Source: Butyricicoccus sp. (GTDB lineage Bacteria; Bacillota; Clostridia; Oscillospirales; Butyricicoccaceae). From it: DNA of 37,154 nucleotides. The notes beneath the pieces are model-generated. The model was given only the letters and a program-made list of their open reading frames with translations. It did no database searches and was not told the origin of the DNA. This document shows positions 15,565 to 23,174 of the stretch, one piece after another. The stretch spans positions 1 to 37,154 of the forward strand of contig JAHHRO010000021.1 of NCBI GenBank assembly GCA_020025755.1, read 5' to 3'. Both the position numbers and the translations under genes were made by a program. Position 1 is the first letter of the stretch, and each line of letters starts with the position of its first letter.

Positions 15565-16872
15565 ATGTATAGAACACCTGCTTGTCTCCCGAAGCTTCTC
15601 CTGCCGCGTGATGGAATCGACCCTGCCAAGTGGTCTGTCATGACGCGCGATCAATATACCTCGGATTCCCTGCAAGCCGTTCAGGAGCAGCTCGGGGATG
15701 CACCGTCCGCGCTGCACCTCATCCTCCCCGAATTCATGCTGCAAGAGCCTGCTTGCCTGCCGGCATACACGAAGAAGATCCAGCAAACCATGCTCCAATA
15801 CCAAACAGACGGTACTCTCAAGGAATACCCAGCCGGTATGATGCTCATTGAGCATAAAACACACTCCGGCGTGCGTCAGGGTGTTTTGCTTGCCTTCGAT
15901 CTGGAAGACTACGACAACTCTGAGGACAGCCAGACCCTCATCCGTCCCACGCGCACGGTCTCACCGGTACGAATTGCCTCCCAACTTGCGGTGCGTGAAG
16001 CGGCTTCCCTCGAACTTGCTCATGTGATGCTGCTCATTGATGACCCCAAGTGCGAGATCATTGAGCCATTGTTCCGAAACCGCACACAGGAAAATACCGT
16101 TTACGATATCGACCTTATGTGTCAGGGCGGTCATCTGCGCAGTTGGTTTGTTCCTGAGGGCACTGAAACGGCTGCCCTTTTCGATCGTCTTGCACCTCTG
16201 ACCGACCGCGACACCTTCCTCAAAAAATATGGGCTATCCAGCGATATCCCAACTTTCGCCTATGCGGTTGGAGACGGGCATTGCGCGATGGCAACCGCCA
16301 AAGCCAACTGGGAGCGCATCAAGCAGACCCTGAGCGAAGCCGAGCAGGAGACCCATCCAGCGCGTTTCGTTCTGGCAGAACTTGTTAATCTGCACGAGGA
16401 CAGTGTCAGTCTGGAAACCATCCACCCTGTACTGTTCCACATCCATCCGCGCGAGGTATTTCAGGCGGCAGATGACTTTTTCCGTATATATGGCGGCATG
16501 GCATACTGCGGCGATCCCAAGACTGCGCCAAGCACCAATGTACAAAGTTTCCCCTGCTTTTTCCACGGTGAAAAAACGATATTCTGCGTCGTGGATTCTC
16601 CTTGGTCTCTGCCTTGCGCAACCATCCAGAACTTCCTTGATGACTTTTTGGATAAAAATCCAAAATCCTATGTAGACTACATACGCGGCGCAGATGCCGT
16701 AGAAGCGGCAGCCGATGATGTGCGCAATCTCGGTTTCCTGTTGCCCACGCCATCCAAAAAAGATCTGTTCCGAAACATCATCTTGCAGGGTGCTTTGCCC
16801 TGCCAGACCTTCTCCGTGGGTCAATCTCCTGCAACACGATACTATATGGAAGCGCGGCGAATCACACGTTGA
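15565..16872 (+). CDS. DUF1015 family protein
   Basis: The 435-residue soluble protein has GGAGG 8 nt before its ATG. The family hallmark VGDGHCAMATAKANW (residues 235-249) corresponds to the GDGHH/N-ATAKA box, here with Cys after the His. It is followed by ARFVLAELVNLHED, the second conserved block. Other blocks are the N-terminal PACLPKLLLP and the middle RTVSPVRIASQLAVREAASLE. The biochemical role of DUF1015 proteins is not established. In Clostridia they often sit near D-3-phosphoglycerate dehydrogenase/serine genes, but here the gene stands alone, so context does not help. Confidence 0.85.
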   Translation: MYRTPACLPKLLLPRDGIDPAKWSVMTRDQYTSDSLQAVQEQLGDAPSALHLILPEFMLQEPACLPAYTKKIQQTMLQYQTDGTLKEYPAGMMLIEHKTHSGVRQGVLLAFDLEDYDNSEDSQTLIRPTRTVSPVRIASQLAVREAASLELAHVMLLIDDPKCEIIEPLFRNRTQENTVYDIDLMCQGGHLRSWFVPEGTETAALFDRLAPLTDRDTFLKKYGLSSDIPTFAYAVGDGHCAMATAKANWERIKQTLSEAEQETHPARFVLAELVNLHEDSVSLETIHPVLFHIHPREVFQAADDFFRIYGGMAYCGDPKTAPSTNVQSFPCFFHGEKTIFCVVDSPWSLPCATIQNFLDDFLDKNPKSYVDYIRGADAVEAAADDVRNLGFLLPTPSKKDLFRNIILQGALPCQTFSVGQSPATRYYMEARRITR

Positions 16873-16874
16873 TA

Positions 16875-16914
16875 CAAAAAAGCGGATCATCCACAGGCTG
16901 TGGATGATCCGCTT
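16875..16914. terminator. Long hairpin after the DUF1015 gene
   Basis: A perfect 16-bp stem (AAGCGGATCATCCACA 16880-16895 / TGTGGATGATCCGCTT 16899-16914) has a 3-nt loop. On the plus strand it lacks a good T run. On the minus strand it is followed by TTTTTTG. It can therefore act as a back-up terminator for the tRNA-Gln transcript and as a 3'-end stabiliser for DUF1015 mRNA. Confidence 0.7.
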
Positions 16915-16941
16915 CTCAATGTTACCTGGATTTTGCGCAAG

Positions 16942-16972
16942 AAAAAACCACTGATGATAGAATCAGTGGTTT
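16942..16972 (-). terminator. Terminator of tRNA-Gln
   Basis: An 11-bp stem (AAACCACTGAT 16945-16955 / ATCAGTGGTTT 16962-16972) is followed by TTTTTTC on the minus strand and starts 3 nt after the tRNA CCA end. Confidence 0.85.
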
Positions 16973-16975
16973 CAG

Positions 16976-17049
16976 TGGCAGCCGGACAAGGATTCGAACC
17001 CAGACAAACAGAGTCAGAGTCTGTCGTGCTACCATTACACAATCCGGCT
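16976..17049 (-). tRNA. tRNA-Gln (anticodon CUG)
   Basis: The 74-nt cloverleaf has CCA encoded. The acceptor stem is AGCCGGA/TCCGGCT with discriminator G, and the A1-U72 pair is a weak first pair, as in glutamine tRNAs. The anticodon stem ACAGA/TCTGT encloses the loop CTCTGAC, giving anticodon CTG. The T arm contains GGGTTCGAATCC. Confidence 0.95.
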
Positions 17050-17080
17050 ATTTGTTTCGTCACCTTCAAGCGACTATTAT

Positions 17081-17109
17081 AGTATATCTACTTTTCCATC
17101 AAAAGTCAA
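17081..17109 (-). promoter_or_regulatory. Promoter of tRNA-Gln
   Basis: Minus strand: TTGACT (17104-17109), a 17-nt spacer, then TATACT (17081-17086), about 30 nt before the tRNA 5' end. Confidence 0.75.
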
Positions 17110-17376
17110 GTATTTTTTTGATAAAATAATTTTGCTTGAGAAAGTACGAAAAGTTTATGCGTGCACAGACTACGGAGTGTTGGAACGTCCGTTGGATTTT
17201 CATTTCTCATAAATGATTTGCTTTGAGAAGCAGGGAAACGTGTCGCGGCCGCGCGACGGCGGGTGAAATCTATGTTCGCACAGACTGCGGAGTGTTGGAA
17301 CGTCCGTAGGATTTTCATTTCTGCTAAATGATTTGCTTCGAGAAGCAGGGAAACGTGTCGCGGCCGCGCGACGGCG

Positions 17377-17497
17377 GCATAAGGACTATAACCTTGCGGT
17401 TCTTGTCCTTATGAATCCAACACTCCCTGTCCATCCGGTTTACAATGGTGCTGCCGAAAGGGTGTGAAAGTATGAGCTCCGCCACAGGCGGGGTTTT
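17377..17497 (+). repeat. Core inverted repeat, left copy
   Basis: This sequence of about 120 bp recurs in inverted orientation at 17943-18064 with about three substitutions and one single-base gap. It contains an inner hairpin (CATAAGGAC 17378-17386 / GTCCTTATG 17405-17413) and the GGGTGTGAAAGTATGAGCTC motif. A diverged form of that motif appears again at 17531-17550 (GGGTGTGAATGTATGACCTC). Confidence 0.75.
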
Positions 17498-17585
17498 CGC
17501 AGATCGGATTGTTTCTGCCTCTTGCCCCAAGGGTGTGAATGTATGACCTCCGCCGCAGGGCGGGGCTTCTTCAGCCTTTTTACAA

Positions 17586-17624
17586 ATTGGTGCGGTGCAC
17601 GTCTATTGGTGCAGTGCACGTCTT
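17586..17624 (+). repeat. Two tandem 19-bp repeats in the centre of the island
   Basis: ATTGGTGCGGTGCACGTCT and ATTGGTGCAGTGCACGTCT are adjacent and differ at one position. Each contains the palindrome GTGCAC. Confidence 0.6.
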
Positions 17625-17772
17625 TTACAGGTAATCAGCAAAGAAAGTGCGGCACTTCCCTGACCAGCCCCTCCATGAACACACGCGTGAACGTCGCCCA
17701 TTTCCTAAACGAACAGCAATGGACGTTCGAGCACGCACCGCCAGCAAAAGGAATCCGCAGCGTTGGAACAGT

Positions 17773-17796
17773 CCGACCAGTGCGCACACTGGTCGG
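17773..17796. other. Perfect 10-bp stem-loop in the centre of the island
   Basis: CCGACCAGTG (17773-17782) and CACTGGTCGG (17787-17796) pair perfectly around CGCA. No T run follows on either strand, so it is not an ordinary terminator. Confidence 0.6.
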
Positions 17797-17942
17797 CTCG
17801 TTCCGGATGCGGTAGAGCGGCAACTCCCATAAAACAAGGGAAACCTTTCCTCTGAAATGCAAAGAGGATTGCCAGTCCTGTATGTGGCATAACGCAGAAA
17901 CAGCCTATACGATTGCATGAACAATCAGCACCAAACAAGGCT

Positions 17943-18064
17943 TGAGAAAACCCGCCTGTGGCGGAGCTCATACTTTCACACCCTTTCGGCGGCACCATTA
18001 CAAACCGGATGGACAGGGAGTGTTGGATTCATAAGGACAAGAACCGCAAGGTTATAGTCCTTAT
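17943..18064 (-). repeat. Core inverted repeat, right copy
   Basis: Inverted copy of 17377-17497 with about 97% identity by eye. The high identity argues for recent formation, conversion between the arms, or selection on the palindrome. Confidence 0.75.
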
Positions 18065-18297
18065 GCCGCCGTCGCGCGGCCGCGACACGCTTCCCTGCTT
18101 CTCGAAGCAAATCATTTAGCAGAAATGAAAACCCAACGGACGTTCCAAACGCTCCGCAGTATGTGCGAGCATAAACTTCACCCTCTCGCGCGACACGTTT
18201 CCTTGCTTCTCAAAGCAAATCATTTTACAGAAATGAAAATCCAACCATATCCTTCGATTGATCGAAATCGATCTCCCCATTTTCCGGCTGGAAAACC

Positions 18298-18326
18298 TTG
18301 CATTTCCTCCCAAAACATGATATCGT
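18298..18326 (+). promoter_or_regulatory. Candidate promoter of the small acidic protein gene
   Basis: TTGCAT (18298-18303), a 17-nt spacer, then TATCGT (18321-18326), about 45 nt before the ATG and just outside the repeat island. Confidence 0.5.
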
Positions 18327-18371
18327 AACACCATAACGAAAAATAAACTCAGTTGAAAGGAATCCCAAACC

Positions 18372-18722
18372 ATGAACGACACACAAGAGATCGTAACCAA
18401 CGAAAGCACCATTCCTGCCGCATCTGAAATCGCCGCAGAACCCGAAAACACCCCCGAAGCGACCTCCAACGAAGTGGTAAACGAAAGCATGGAACCCTCT
18501 GCTCCCATCATTGAGGAAGAAGCTGACACCATCTGTCCCCCGGAAGCACAGGAAAAGCGTCAGAAGTGGTCCTCCTTTGTAGAAGGTCCGGCTGTGGATT
18601 TCTTTACCGGCTACAAGCTGGAGAAAATGACGATCGACGACGGCAACGGCAACAAGGCAAAGTTCAGCCGCACCAAGGACAGCGGCATTAAAATCGAATA
18701 CACCTCCTCCGTCCTGCTTTGA
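18372..18722 (+). CDS. Small acidic protein of unknown function
   Basis: The 116-residue protein has AAAGGA 11 nt upstream of its ATG and a good terminator downstream. Residues 1-60 are low-complexity and acidic (rich in Glu, Asn, Ser, Thr, Pro and Ala) and probably disordered. Residues 61-116 look folded, with alternating hydrophobic and charged residues (SSFVEGPAVDFF, YKLEKMTIDDGNGNKAKFSR, IKIEYTSSVLL). There is no signal peptide or membrane segment. I do not recognise the family. It is monocistronic and convergent with the YitT gene. Confidence 0.7.
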   Translation: MNDTQEIVTNESTIPAASEIAAEPENTPEATSNEVVNESMEPSAPIIEEEADTICPPEAQEKRQKWSSFVEGPAVDFFTGYKLEKMTIDDGNGNKAKFSRTKDSGIKIEYTSSVLL

Positions 18723-18761
18723 CCAAACTTTACAAAATGGTATGATTTTTGTACATAAACA

Positions 18762-18787
18762 AAGAAGGCTCCTACGGAGTCTTCTTT
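18762..18787 (+). terminator. Terminator of the small acidic protein gene
   Basis: GAAGGCTCC-TAC-GGAGTCTTC is followed by TTTTT. The mirrored A run on the left could also end the convergent yitT transcript, whose stop codon is at 18798. Confidence 0.8.
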
Positions 18788-18797
18788 TTGACTGCGC

Positions 18798-19661
18798 CTA
18801 TAATATTTTTTCGCCTTCGATAAAGCCCTCTCCATACACCTCATTCGTCTCCGTGACCATTACGAACGCATCCGGATCGACCTCCGCGATCGCTGCACGG
18901 ATCTGAAACGCCTGCGACTTAGTACAGGCACACAGGAGCACCTGACGTTCCTCATCGGTGTAGGTACCGATCGCCCGAATGAGCGTCGAACCGCGGCCGC
19001 TGGCGGCAGAAATATTGCCTGCAATGGCTTGTCCGTGGCTGGTAATGATGATCATGAGCTTGCCTGCACTGACACCATACATGACCTTATCAATCATGAT
19101 GGAGGTTGCCGCCGTCGCAAGGATACCATACAGCACGGAATCGATATCTCCAAAGACCGGCCAGCCCAGCAGGATAATGACAAGATCAATTATGAGCGTT
19201 GCCACCCCAAGGGAAACATGGGGACGGATCGCCTTGATGGATACCGTCAGGAAATCCGTTCCCCCAGAGGACGAGCCGCGCATATAGAGCAGCCCCAGTC
19301 CCAAGCCGAGACAGACACCCGAATAGAGCGACGCCAACAGCGGACTGCCCGTGTAGGGCGGCGTCAGGGGCAGGATGAAATCCACCCATACCGTACAAAA
19401 GATCATGGAACACAGACTTTTGAGCAAAAATCGTTTTCCGAGCAGACGATAACTCAGCAGGATCACCGGCACATTGAGCACCAGCGTCATAATACCAATG
19501 GGCAAGCCCCATAAATGATTCATGATAAGTGCCAAACCGGATAATCCACCCGGTGCAAAATGCGCGGTCTTGGCAAATGTATAAATGCCCAAGGCATAGA
19601 ACAAACCGCCTGCCAGATCTGCCAGCAGATCCAGTATCCGCTCCTTTGTTCTTTTTTGCAT
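18798..19661 (-). CDS. YitT family membrane protein with a DUF2179 C-terminal domain
   Basis: The 287-residue protein has five or six membrane segments in residues 10-185 and family motifs HFAPGGLSGLALI (about 33-45) and LLYMRGSSSGGTDFL. A cytoplasmic DUF2179 domain (about 215-280) follows, with TLIRAIGTYTDEERQVLLC and DPDAFVMVTETNEVYGEGF. Function is not firmly established for this family. The start has AAGGAGG 8 nt upstream. It is monocistronic with a strong promoter. Confidence 0.92.
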   Translation of the reverse strand: MQKRTKERILDLLADLAGGLFYALGIYTFAKTAHFAPGGLSGLALIMNHLWGLPIGIMTLVLNVPVILLSYRLLGKRFLLKSLCSMIFCTVWVDFILPLTPPYTGSPLLASLYSGVCLGLGLGLLYMRGSSSGGTDFLTVSIKAIRPHVSLGVATLIIDLVIILLGWPVFGDIDSVLYGILATAATSIMIDKVMYGVSAGKLMIIITSHGQAIAGNISAASGRGSTLIRAIGTYTDEERQVLLCACTKSQAFQIRAAIAEVDPDAFVMVTETNEVYGEGFIEGEKIL

Positions 19662-19688
19662 CTCAATCCCCTCCTTATCTTCATTTTT

Positions 19689-19717
19689 ATCCTAGAATAA
19701 ATCTTCTACCTTGTCAA
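19689..19717 (-). promoter_or_regulatory. Promoter of the YitT family gene
   Basis: Minus strand: TTGACA (19712-19717), a 17-nt spacer, then TAGGAT (19689-19694), 28 nt before the start codon. Confidence 0.75.
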
Positions 19718-19751
19718 GTGCATACCTCTCTCAAAGTATTCCACAAAAGCC

Positions 19752-19780
19752 TTTACAAATGTATCTCTATTTGTTATAAT
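19752..19780 (+). promoter_or_regulatory. Promoter of tRNA-Arg
   Basis: TTTACA (19752-19757), a 17-nt spacer, then TATAAT (19775-19780), 12 nt before the tRNA. Confidence 0.85.
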
Positions 19781-19792
19781 AGCTAAAGAAAT

Positions 19793-19869
19793 GCGTCCGT
19801 AGTTCAATTGGATAGAGCGTCAGATTCCGGTTCTGAATGTTGGGGGTTCGAGTCCCTTCGGGCGTGCCA
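19793..19869 (+). tRNA. tRNA-Arg (anticodon CCG)
   Basis: The 77-nt cloverleaf has CCA encoded. The anticodon stem TCAGA/TCTGA encloses the loop TTCCGGT, giving anticodon CCG, which reads CGG. The acceptor GCGTCCG/CGGGCGT contains G1-U72 and U4-G69 wobble pairs. The T arm is GGGGGTTCGAGTCCCTT. Confidence 0.93.
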
Positions 19870-19898
19870 AGCCGTATCACAGAATGTGATACATGCAT

Positions 19899-19930
19899 AA
19901 AAAATACCGCACTTATGTGCGGTATTTTTT
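19899..19930 (+). terminator. Terminator of tRNA-Arg
   Basis: AAAATACCGCAC-TTAT-GTGCGGTATTTTTT is a perfect stem with a T run. A smaller hairpin (GTATCACAGAATGTGATAC, from about 19873) lies between it and the CCA end. Confidence 0.9.
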
Positions 19931-19970
19931 ATGCCCTGCGTTTTGTCAAGCGTATTCCCAAAATCGCTAT

Positions 19971-20016
19971 AAAAAGCGTCTATGCCGCCTCAAATGTGAG
20001 GACATAGACGCTTTTT
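19971..20016 (-). terminator. Terminator of the type IV pilus operon
   Basis: AAAAAGCGTCTATG (19971-19984) pairs with CATAGACGCTTTTTT (20003-20017). The inner CTCA/TGAG extends the stem, and T runs occur on both strands. It starts 36 nt past the stop of the pilO-like gene, the last gene of the operon. Confidence 0.85.
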
Positions 20017-20051
20017 TGAATCATTGGGATCGCTTTTGAGTCAGAAACGCT

Positions 20052-20675
20052 TTATTCTCCCCATTTCTCCTGCAAGGTATCATGCAGGATCTTCAGTTCA
20101 CTCTGTTTGCGCTCTGTTCCCTCGGTCTCGCCTTGTTCTCCGCCCTTTGGATCTTTATATTCAAAGAACGTCATGGTCGCATTGGTCTCGACCACACCGG
20201 TTTCCTTATGCGTGATCTGCACATTCGCAAGGAAGTTGCGCAGCTGGCTATTGTGCAGGGTACGCAGGATCTGCTTGGTCTGCTCATAGCTTCCACAGGT
20301 GAACGGGATCGCCACACCACGGCGGAAAATATTATTGTTGCCTTCTTCCGCCTGAAATGCCATTGAATACTTCATGGTCGGCTTCAGGATGGTGTTCAGC
20401 TCTGCCATAACGACCTTCAGGTTGTCATACTCCGGCATCTGTGGGATCTTGTTTTCCTGTGTTTCCAGTTCCCTCAGCGTTTTTTCCATCTTGTGCATCT
20501 TTGCGATCTTCACATCCAAATGGTGGTTGAGTTCCTCCCCCTGCGCGATCTGTGCATTCAGGTTATCCATACGCTCGGTCATGGGCATGTGGAAAAACAG
20601 GATATATGCACTGCCTGTCGCAATAATGATGAGACAGATGAGCAGTGCCCATTCTCTTACAGATAACTTTCTCAT
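20052..20675 (-). CDS. PilO-like type IV pilus assembly protein
   Basis: The 207-residue protein has one N-terminal membrane helix (about 10-29), a coiled-coil stretch rich in Glu, Lys and Leu (about 30-80), and a small ferredoxin-like C-terminal region with the typical PilO spread of conserved hydrophobics (PFTCGSYEQTKQILRTLHNS). It ends in a charged Gly/Glu-rich tail. PilO pairs with PilN and links PilM on the inner face of the membrane to the extension machinery. Its ATGA overlaps the pilN-like stop by 4 nt, and the GAGGAGG ribosome site lies inside the end of pilN. It is last in the operon. The assignment rests on size, topology and position after PilM and PilN. Confidence 0.8.
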   Translation of the reverse strand: MRKLSVREWALLICLIIIATGSAYILFFHMPMTERMDNLNAQIAQGEELNHHLDVKIAKMHKMEKTLRELETQENKIPQMPEYDNLKVVMAELNTILKPTMKYSMAFQAEEGNNNIFRRGVAIPFTCGSYEQTKQILRTLHNSQLRNFLANVQITHKETGVVETNATMTFFEYKDPKGGEQGETEGTERKQSELKILHDTLQEKWGE

Positions 20676-21259
20676 TGCTGTGCCTCCTCCTCTCTCACGA
20701 CCTCAAAATATACATTGGCTTCCACGAAATTCTGGTTTGCTTCCAGCGATGCAGCCGTATCGACGCTGATATTCGTTACCATCGGGGATTCCTCCAGACG
20801 GGTCACCAGAACACCGGCATCCTGCAAGGTCACACCCGAGAAAGTCACCAGAACCTTGCCGCCCTCGATGGTGATCTGAGAGATCTTTGCCGACGGACGG
20901 ATCACGGTATCCAGCAGATCAAGGATCTGCATACGATCCACCTCGGTCAGCTGCTCTTCAGCCGGTGTTGCACGAACATAGTCCTTGAGCACGCTATCAT
21001 AATCTTTGAGTTCTTCCATCTTGGAAATCGACTGCTGTTCCAGAACTGCAACATAGTCCTCCAGTTCTCTTGCCGCCTCCAGCGGATCATAGATCAGCAC
21101 CTTTCCAAGTGCCAGCAGGATCACAAAGACAAAGAGCGTATAGAGTGCAACCGTAGCAGGTGCTGTCGTCTTATCTATCTTGAAATACAGGTTCATCGCG
21201 CGCTTGGTGGGGTATATGATTTTCTTTGTCCCCCGGTTCTGCTTTTTGTTCTCTTTCAT
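20672..21259 (-). CDS. PilN-like type IV pilus assembly protein
   Basis: The 195-residue protein has a short basic cytoplasmic N-terminus and a membrane helix at about 36-56 (VALYTLFVFVILLALGKVLIY). A coiled coil follows (60-90), then a PilN-type periplasmic-equivalent domain (LLDTVIRPSAKISQITIEGGKVLVTFSGV). In known systems the cytoplasmic tail of PilN docks into PilM; here the tail lacks an obvious INLLP motif and carries NLYFKID instead. GAGGAGG is 8 nt upstream of the ATG. It starts 3 nt after the pilM stop and overlaps the pilO-like gene by 4 nt. Confidence 0.8.
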   Translation of the reverse strand: MKENKKQNRGTKKIIYPTKRAMNLYFKIDKTTAPATVALYTLFVFVILLALGKVLIYDPLEAARELEDYVAVLEQQSISKMEELKDYDSVLKDYVRATPAEEQLTEVDRMQILDLLDTVIRPSAKISQITIEGGKVLVTFSGVTLQDAGVLVTRLEESPMVTNISVDTAASLEANQNFVEANVYFEVVREEEAQQ

Positions 21260-21262
21260 GAC

Positions 21263-22291
21263 TTACGCCTCCTCTCCTGTCTCTGCAATCAGCCCTGCCG
21301 TGCAGACAAAGGTATGATGGTTTTCCTTGTCCTCCTGCTCCTTGGAGAACAGATCCTTACCCGAAAGGATGGGCAAGCCCAAAGTTTCTTCCATGATTTG
21401 ACGCAGCGGTGCGATCTCTGCACCGCCTCCGATGAGATACACACCTGCCAGCTGGCTCTGACGATATGTAAAATGATAGAAATTGACCAGCTTGAGCACC
21501 TCGACGGCGATATGCTCGTACAATTCTATGCAGCGCGGATTTTCCAAGATCCCCTGATGATTGCCGCGCTTATAGGCATCTGCTAAAAACTGATCGACAT
21601 TCAAAATATCTGCTGCAACGGCGTCCAGATCGCGGCAGCCCGTCGGGATATGGCGCGTGATCTGGATGCGATCCTCCTGTACTACAAAAATACGAGTGGC
21701 TAGATAGCCGAGATCAATAAAGCAGTATTCCATTGGCGCATCTGCATGTTTTGCGCGATACGCCTTTACAAGCTGGATCAGGGACATTTCCTTCGGCAGG
21801 ATACGCTTGAGCGCAAAACCACCGGCTGCAAACATGTGTACATAATCTTGGATCTGCTGCTTTTCCACCGCTGCCGCCATCATCGTCAGTTCCTTGGAAT
21901 CCTGCTCTATCATGCTGTCCTGTGTTTGCAGCGGTGCTTCACACAATGCATAATCACAATGATACTGGTGCGGCTCACCGTTGATGAAGTCGCTGAACTC
22001 ATAGGGCAGATTCAGCATAAGCTGCTCCTCAGACATATTGGGCATGGATACCAGACGGCAGATCGCCTGACTGGTCGGCAGGATCAAAGCCGCCGGACCT
22101 TTGGGCAGGCGCAGCTCTTTCTTCTTCTTTTTCAGGAATGCAGAAAAAGCATGGGGCATCGTGATGGAATCCTCCTCCATCAGATGCTCAGGAAACGGCA
22201 GTTCATGGAACTCCCACTTTCCCTTTTTCAGTGCCATAACTTTCAGGCTGTTATTCCCCAAATCAAATCCTATTTTTATTTTTTTTGACAT
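21263..22291 (-). CDS. pilM: PilM-like actin-fold ATPase of the type IV pilus
   Basis: PilM is the cytoplasmic actin-like partner of PilN. The 342-residue protein shows the first phosphate motif GFDLGNNSLKVMAL (residues 8-21), the connecting segment CFIDLGYLATRIFVVQ (the second phosphate loop), and the adenosine motif VYLIGGGAEIAPL near 290-302. The overall layout matches PilM/FtsA-like proteins. A GGGGAG site lies 7 nt before the ATG. It precedes the pilN- and pilO-like genes as in classical pilMNO clusters. No pilP or pilQ follows, consistent with a cell that has no outer membrane. Confidence 0.9.
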   Translation of the reverse strand: MSKKIKIGFDLGNNSLKVMALKKGKWEFHELPFPEHLMEEDSITMPHAFSAFLKKKKKELRLPKGPAALILPTSQAICRLVSMPNMSEEQLMLNLPYEFSDFINGEPHQYHCDYALCEAPLQTQDSMIEQDSKELTMMAAAVEKQQIQDYVHMFAAGGFALKRILPKEMSLIQLVKAYRAKHADAPMEYCFIDLGYLATRIFVVQEDRIQITRHIPTGCRDLDAVAADILNVDQFLADAYKRGNHQGILENPRCIELYEHIAVEVLKLVNFYHFTYRQSQLAGVYLIGGGAEIAPLRQIMEETLGLPILSGKDLFSKEQEDKENHHTFVCTAGLIAETGEEA

Positions 22292-22306
22292 ATATACGCT
22301 CCCCTC

Positions 22307-23083
22307 TTACGCAAGCAGACCCTGATACCACTGGATCCACGATGTTCCAAATAAAATAACGATGCACCACGCCGCCGACAAAAACGGGCCGAACGGGATC
22401 TCCGCCTGTGCACGATCCTTGCGCGGCTTGACTGCCCATGCCAAAGCAAGCACACAGCCCACCATCAGCAGGAGCAGCATCTGCATCCAATTCAAGTACA
22501 GTCCAAGCACAAACAGCAGCTTGATATCTCCGCCCCCCATGCTCTCCTTTTTCAGCACATGATCCATCAGAAGCGACAGTCCCAGCAAGGGCAGGGACAC
22601 ACTCAGCGCACCGATCGCCATTCTGGTCAGCGTCTCCTTGAGCGGCTGATGGAGTACAAAGAGAAATACCAATCGGTTGACGATCGCTGCCACGAGCAGA
22701 CCATCCGGCAGCGTATAGGTGTCCCAGTCGATCAGGGCAAGCAGCAACAGGATACTTGCAAAAATCAGCTGCATCACAAGCTCCAGCCCAAAGCCAAACC
22801 GAACGCCGAGTGCGGCAAACAGTGCGGCTGTCAGAAGCTCCACCACAAGGCAGCGTACAGGGATCTTTTCGCCGCAGTAGCGGCATCTCCCTCTGCCCAG
22901 CAGGTAACTTAGCACCGGCACAAGATCTCTTGCACCCAGCACATGTCCACAGTGGTCACAGTGCGAGCGTCCCTTGGGCATGCCGCCTCGATCGACGGCA
23001 CACGCAAAAAAGCTGCCCATGACTGCTCCGATCAGGGCAAGCCAAACTGCCATATAGAGTTTCAAAATCTGCTCTGGATCCAT
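22307..23083 (-). CDS. Prepilin peptidase (type 4 prepilin leader peptidase, A24 family)
   Basis: This enzyme cleaves prepilins after the leader Gly and N-methylates the new N-terminus. The start at 23083 is chosen for its AAAGGAG site 6 nt upstream; 258 residues is the usual length. Signs: GSFFACAVDRGGMPKGRS near residue 23, two CxxC pairs (CDHCGHV and CRYCGEK, about 42-75) forming the zinc site of bifunctional peptidase/methylases, the first active Asp in LIDWDTYTLPD, and the second in MGGGDIKLL (GxGDxK). About eight membrane segments. It should process all five leader-bearing proteins of the operon. Confidence 0.95.
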   Translation of the reverse strand: MDPEQILKLYMAVWLALIGAVMGSFFACAVDRGGMPKGRSHCDHCGHVLGARDLVPVLSYLLGRGRCRYCGEKIPVRCLVVELLTAALFAALGVRFGFGLELVMQLIFASILLLLALIDWDTYTLPDGLLVAAIVNRLVFLFVLHQPLKETLTRMAIGALSVSLPLLGLSLLMDHVLKKESMGGGDIKLLFVLGLYLNWMQMLLLLMVGCVLALAWAVKPRKDRAQAEIPFGPFLSAAWCIVILFGTSWIQWYQGLLA

Positions 23084-23115
23084 ACGTTTCTCCTTTGTCT
23101 GATTTGCAAACTGTC

Positions 23116-23152
23116 TTGGGAGAATGTCATGCAGGGCGCGGCACTCTCCCAA
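23116..23152 (-). other. Hairpin in the spacer between major pilin and prepilin peptidase genes
   Basis: TTGGGAGA (23116-23123) pairs with TCTCCCAA (23145-23152). There is no T run. It lies between the stronger hairpin at 23184-23208 and the peptidase start and may protect processed mRNA ends. Confidence 0.45.
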
Positions 23153-23174
23153 AACGATTTGATGGGTTTTCTCA

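Larger units (their letters stand above)
17150..18246. repeat. 1.1 kb island of nested direct and inverted repeats
   Basis: The left arm holds two direct copies of a unit of about 115 bp (about 17150-17262 and 17263-17377), each with GGAGTGTTGGAACGTCCG and the palindromic GTCGCGGCCGCGCGAC. A core of about 120 bp follows (17377-17497). The right arm is the reverse: the core again at 17943-18064, differing at about 4 positions, then one full unit (18065-18182) and a partial one (18183-18246). About 445 bp lie between the arms. No transposase, integrase or convincing gene is present. The island lies between the tRNA-Gln promoter and the small acidic protein gene. It may be a non-autonomous mobile element or the result of repeat-mediated rearrangement. 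Confidence 0.75.

Noticed and set aside
17522..17998. Several overlapping short frames (75-99 codons) in the repeat island
   Set aside because: They overlap each other on both strands, are Cys/Arg-rich, run through repeats and hairpins, and lack convincing ribosome sites.
17150..18246. CRISPR array
   Set aside because: The repeats are about 115-120 bp, few, and arranged as direct and inverted copies with no regular spacers; no cas genes are present.
17050..18246. A genomic island integrated at tRNA-Gln
   Set aside because: The repeats lie on the promoter side of the tRNA, not at its 3' end; no integrase and no duplicated tRNA end are visible.
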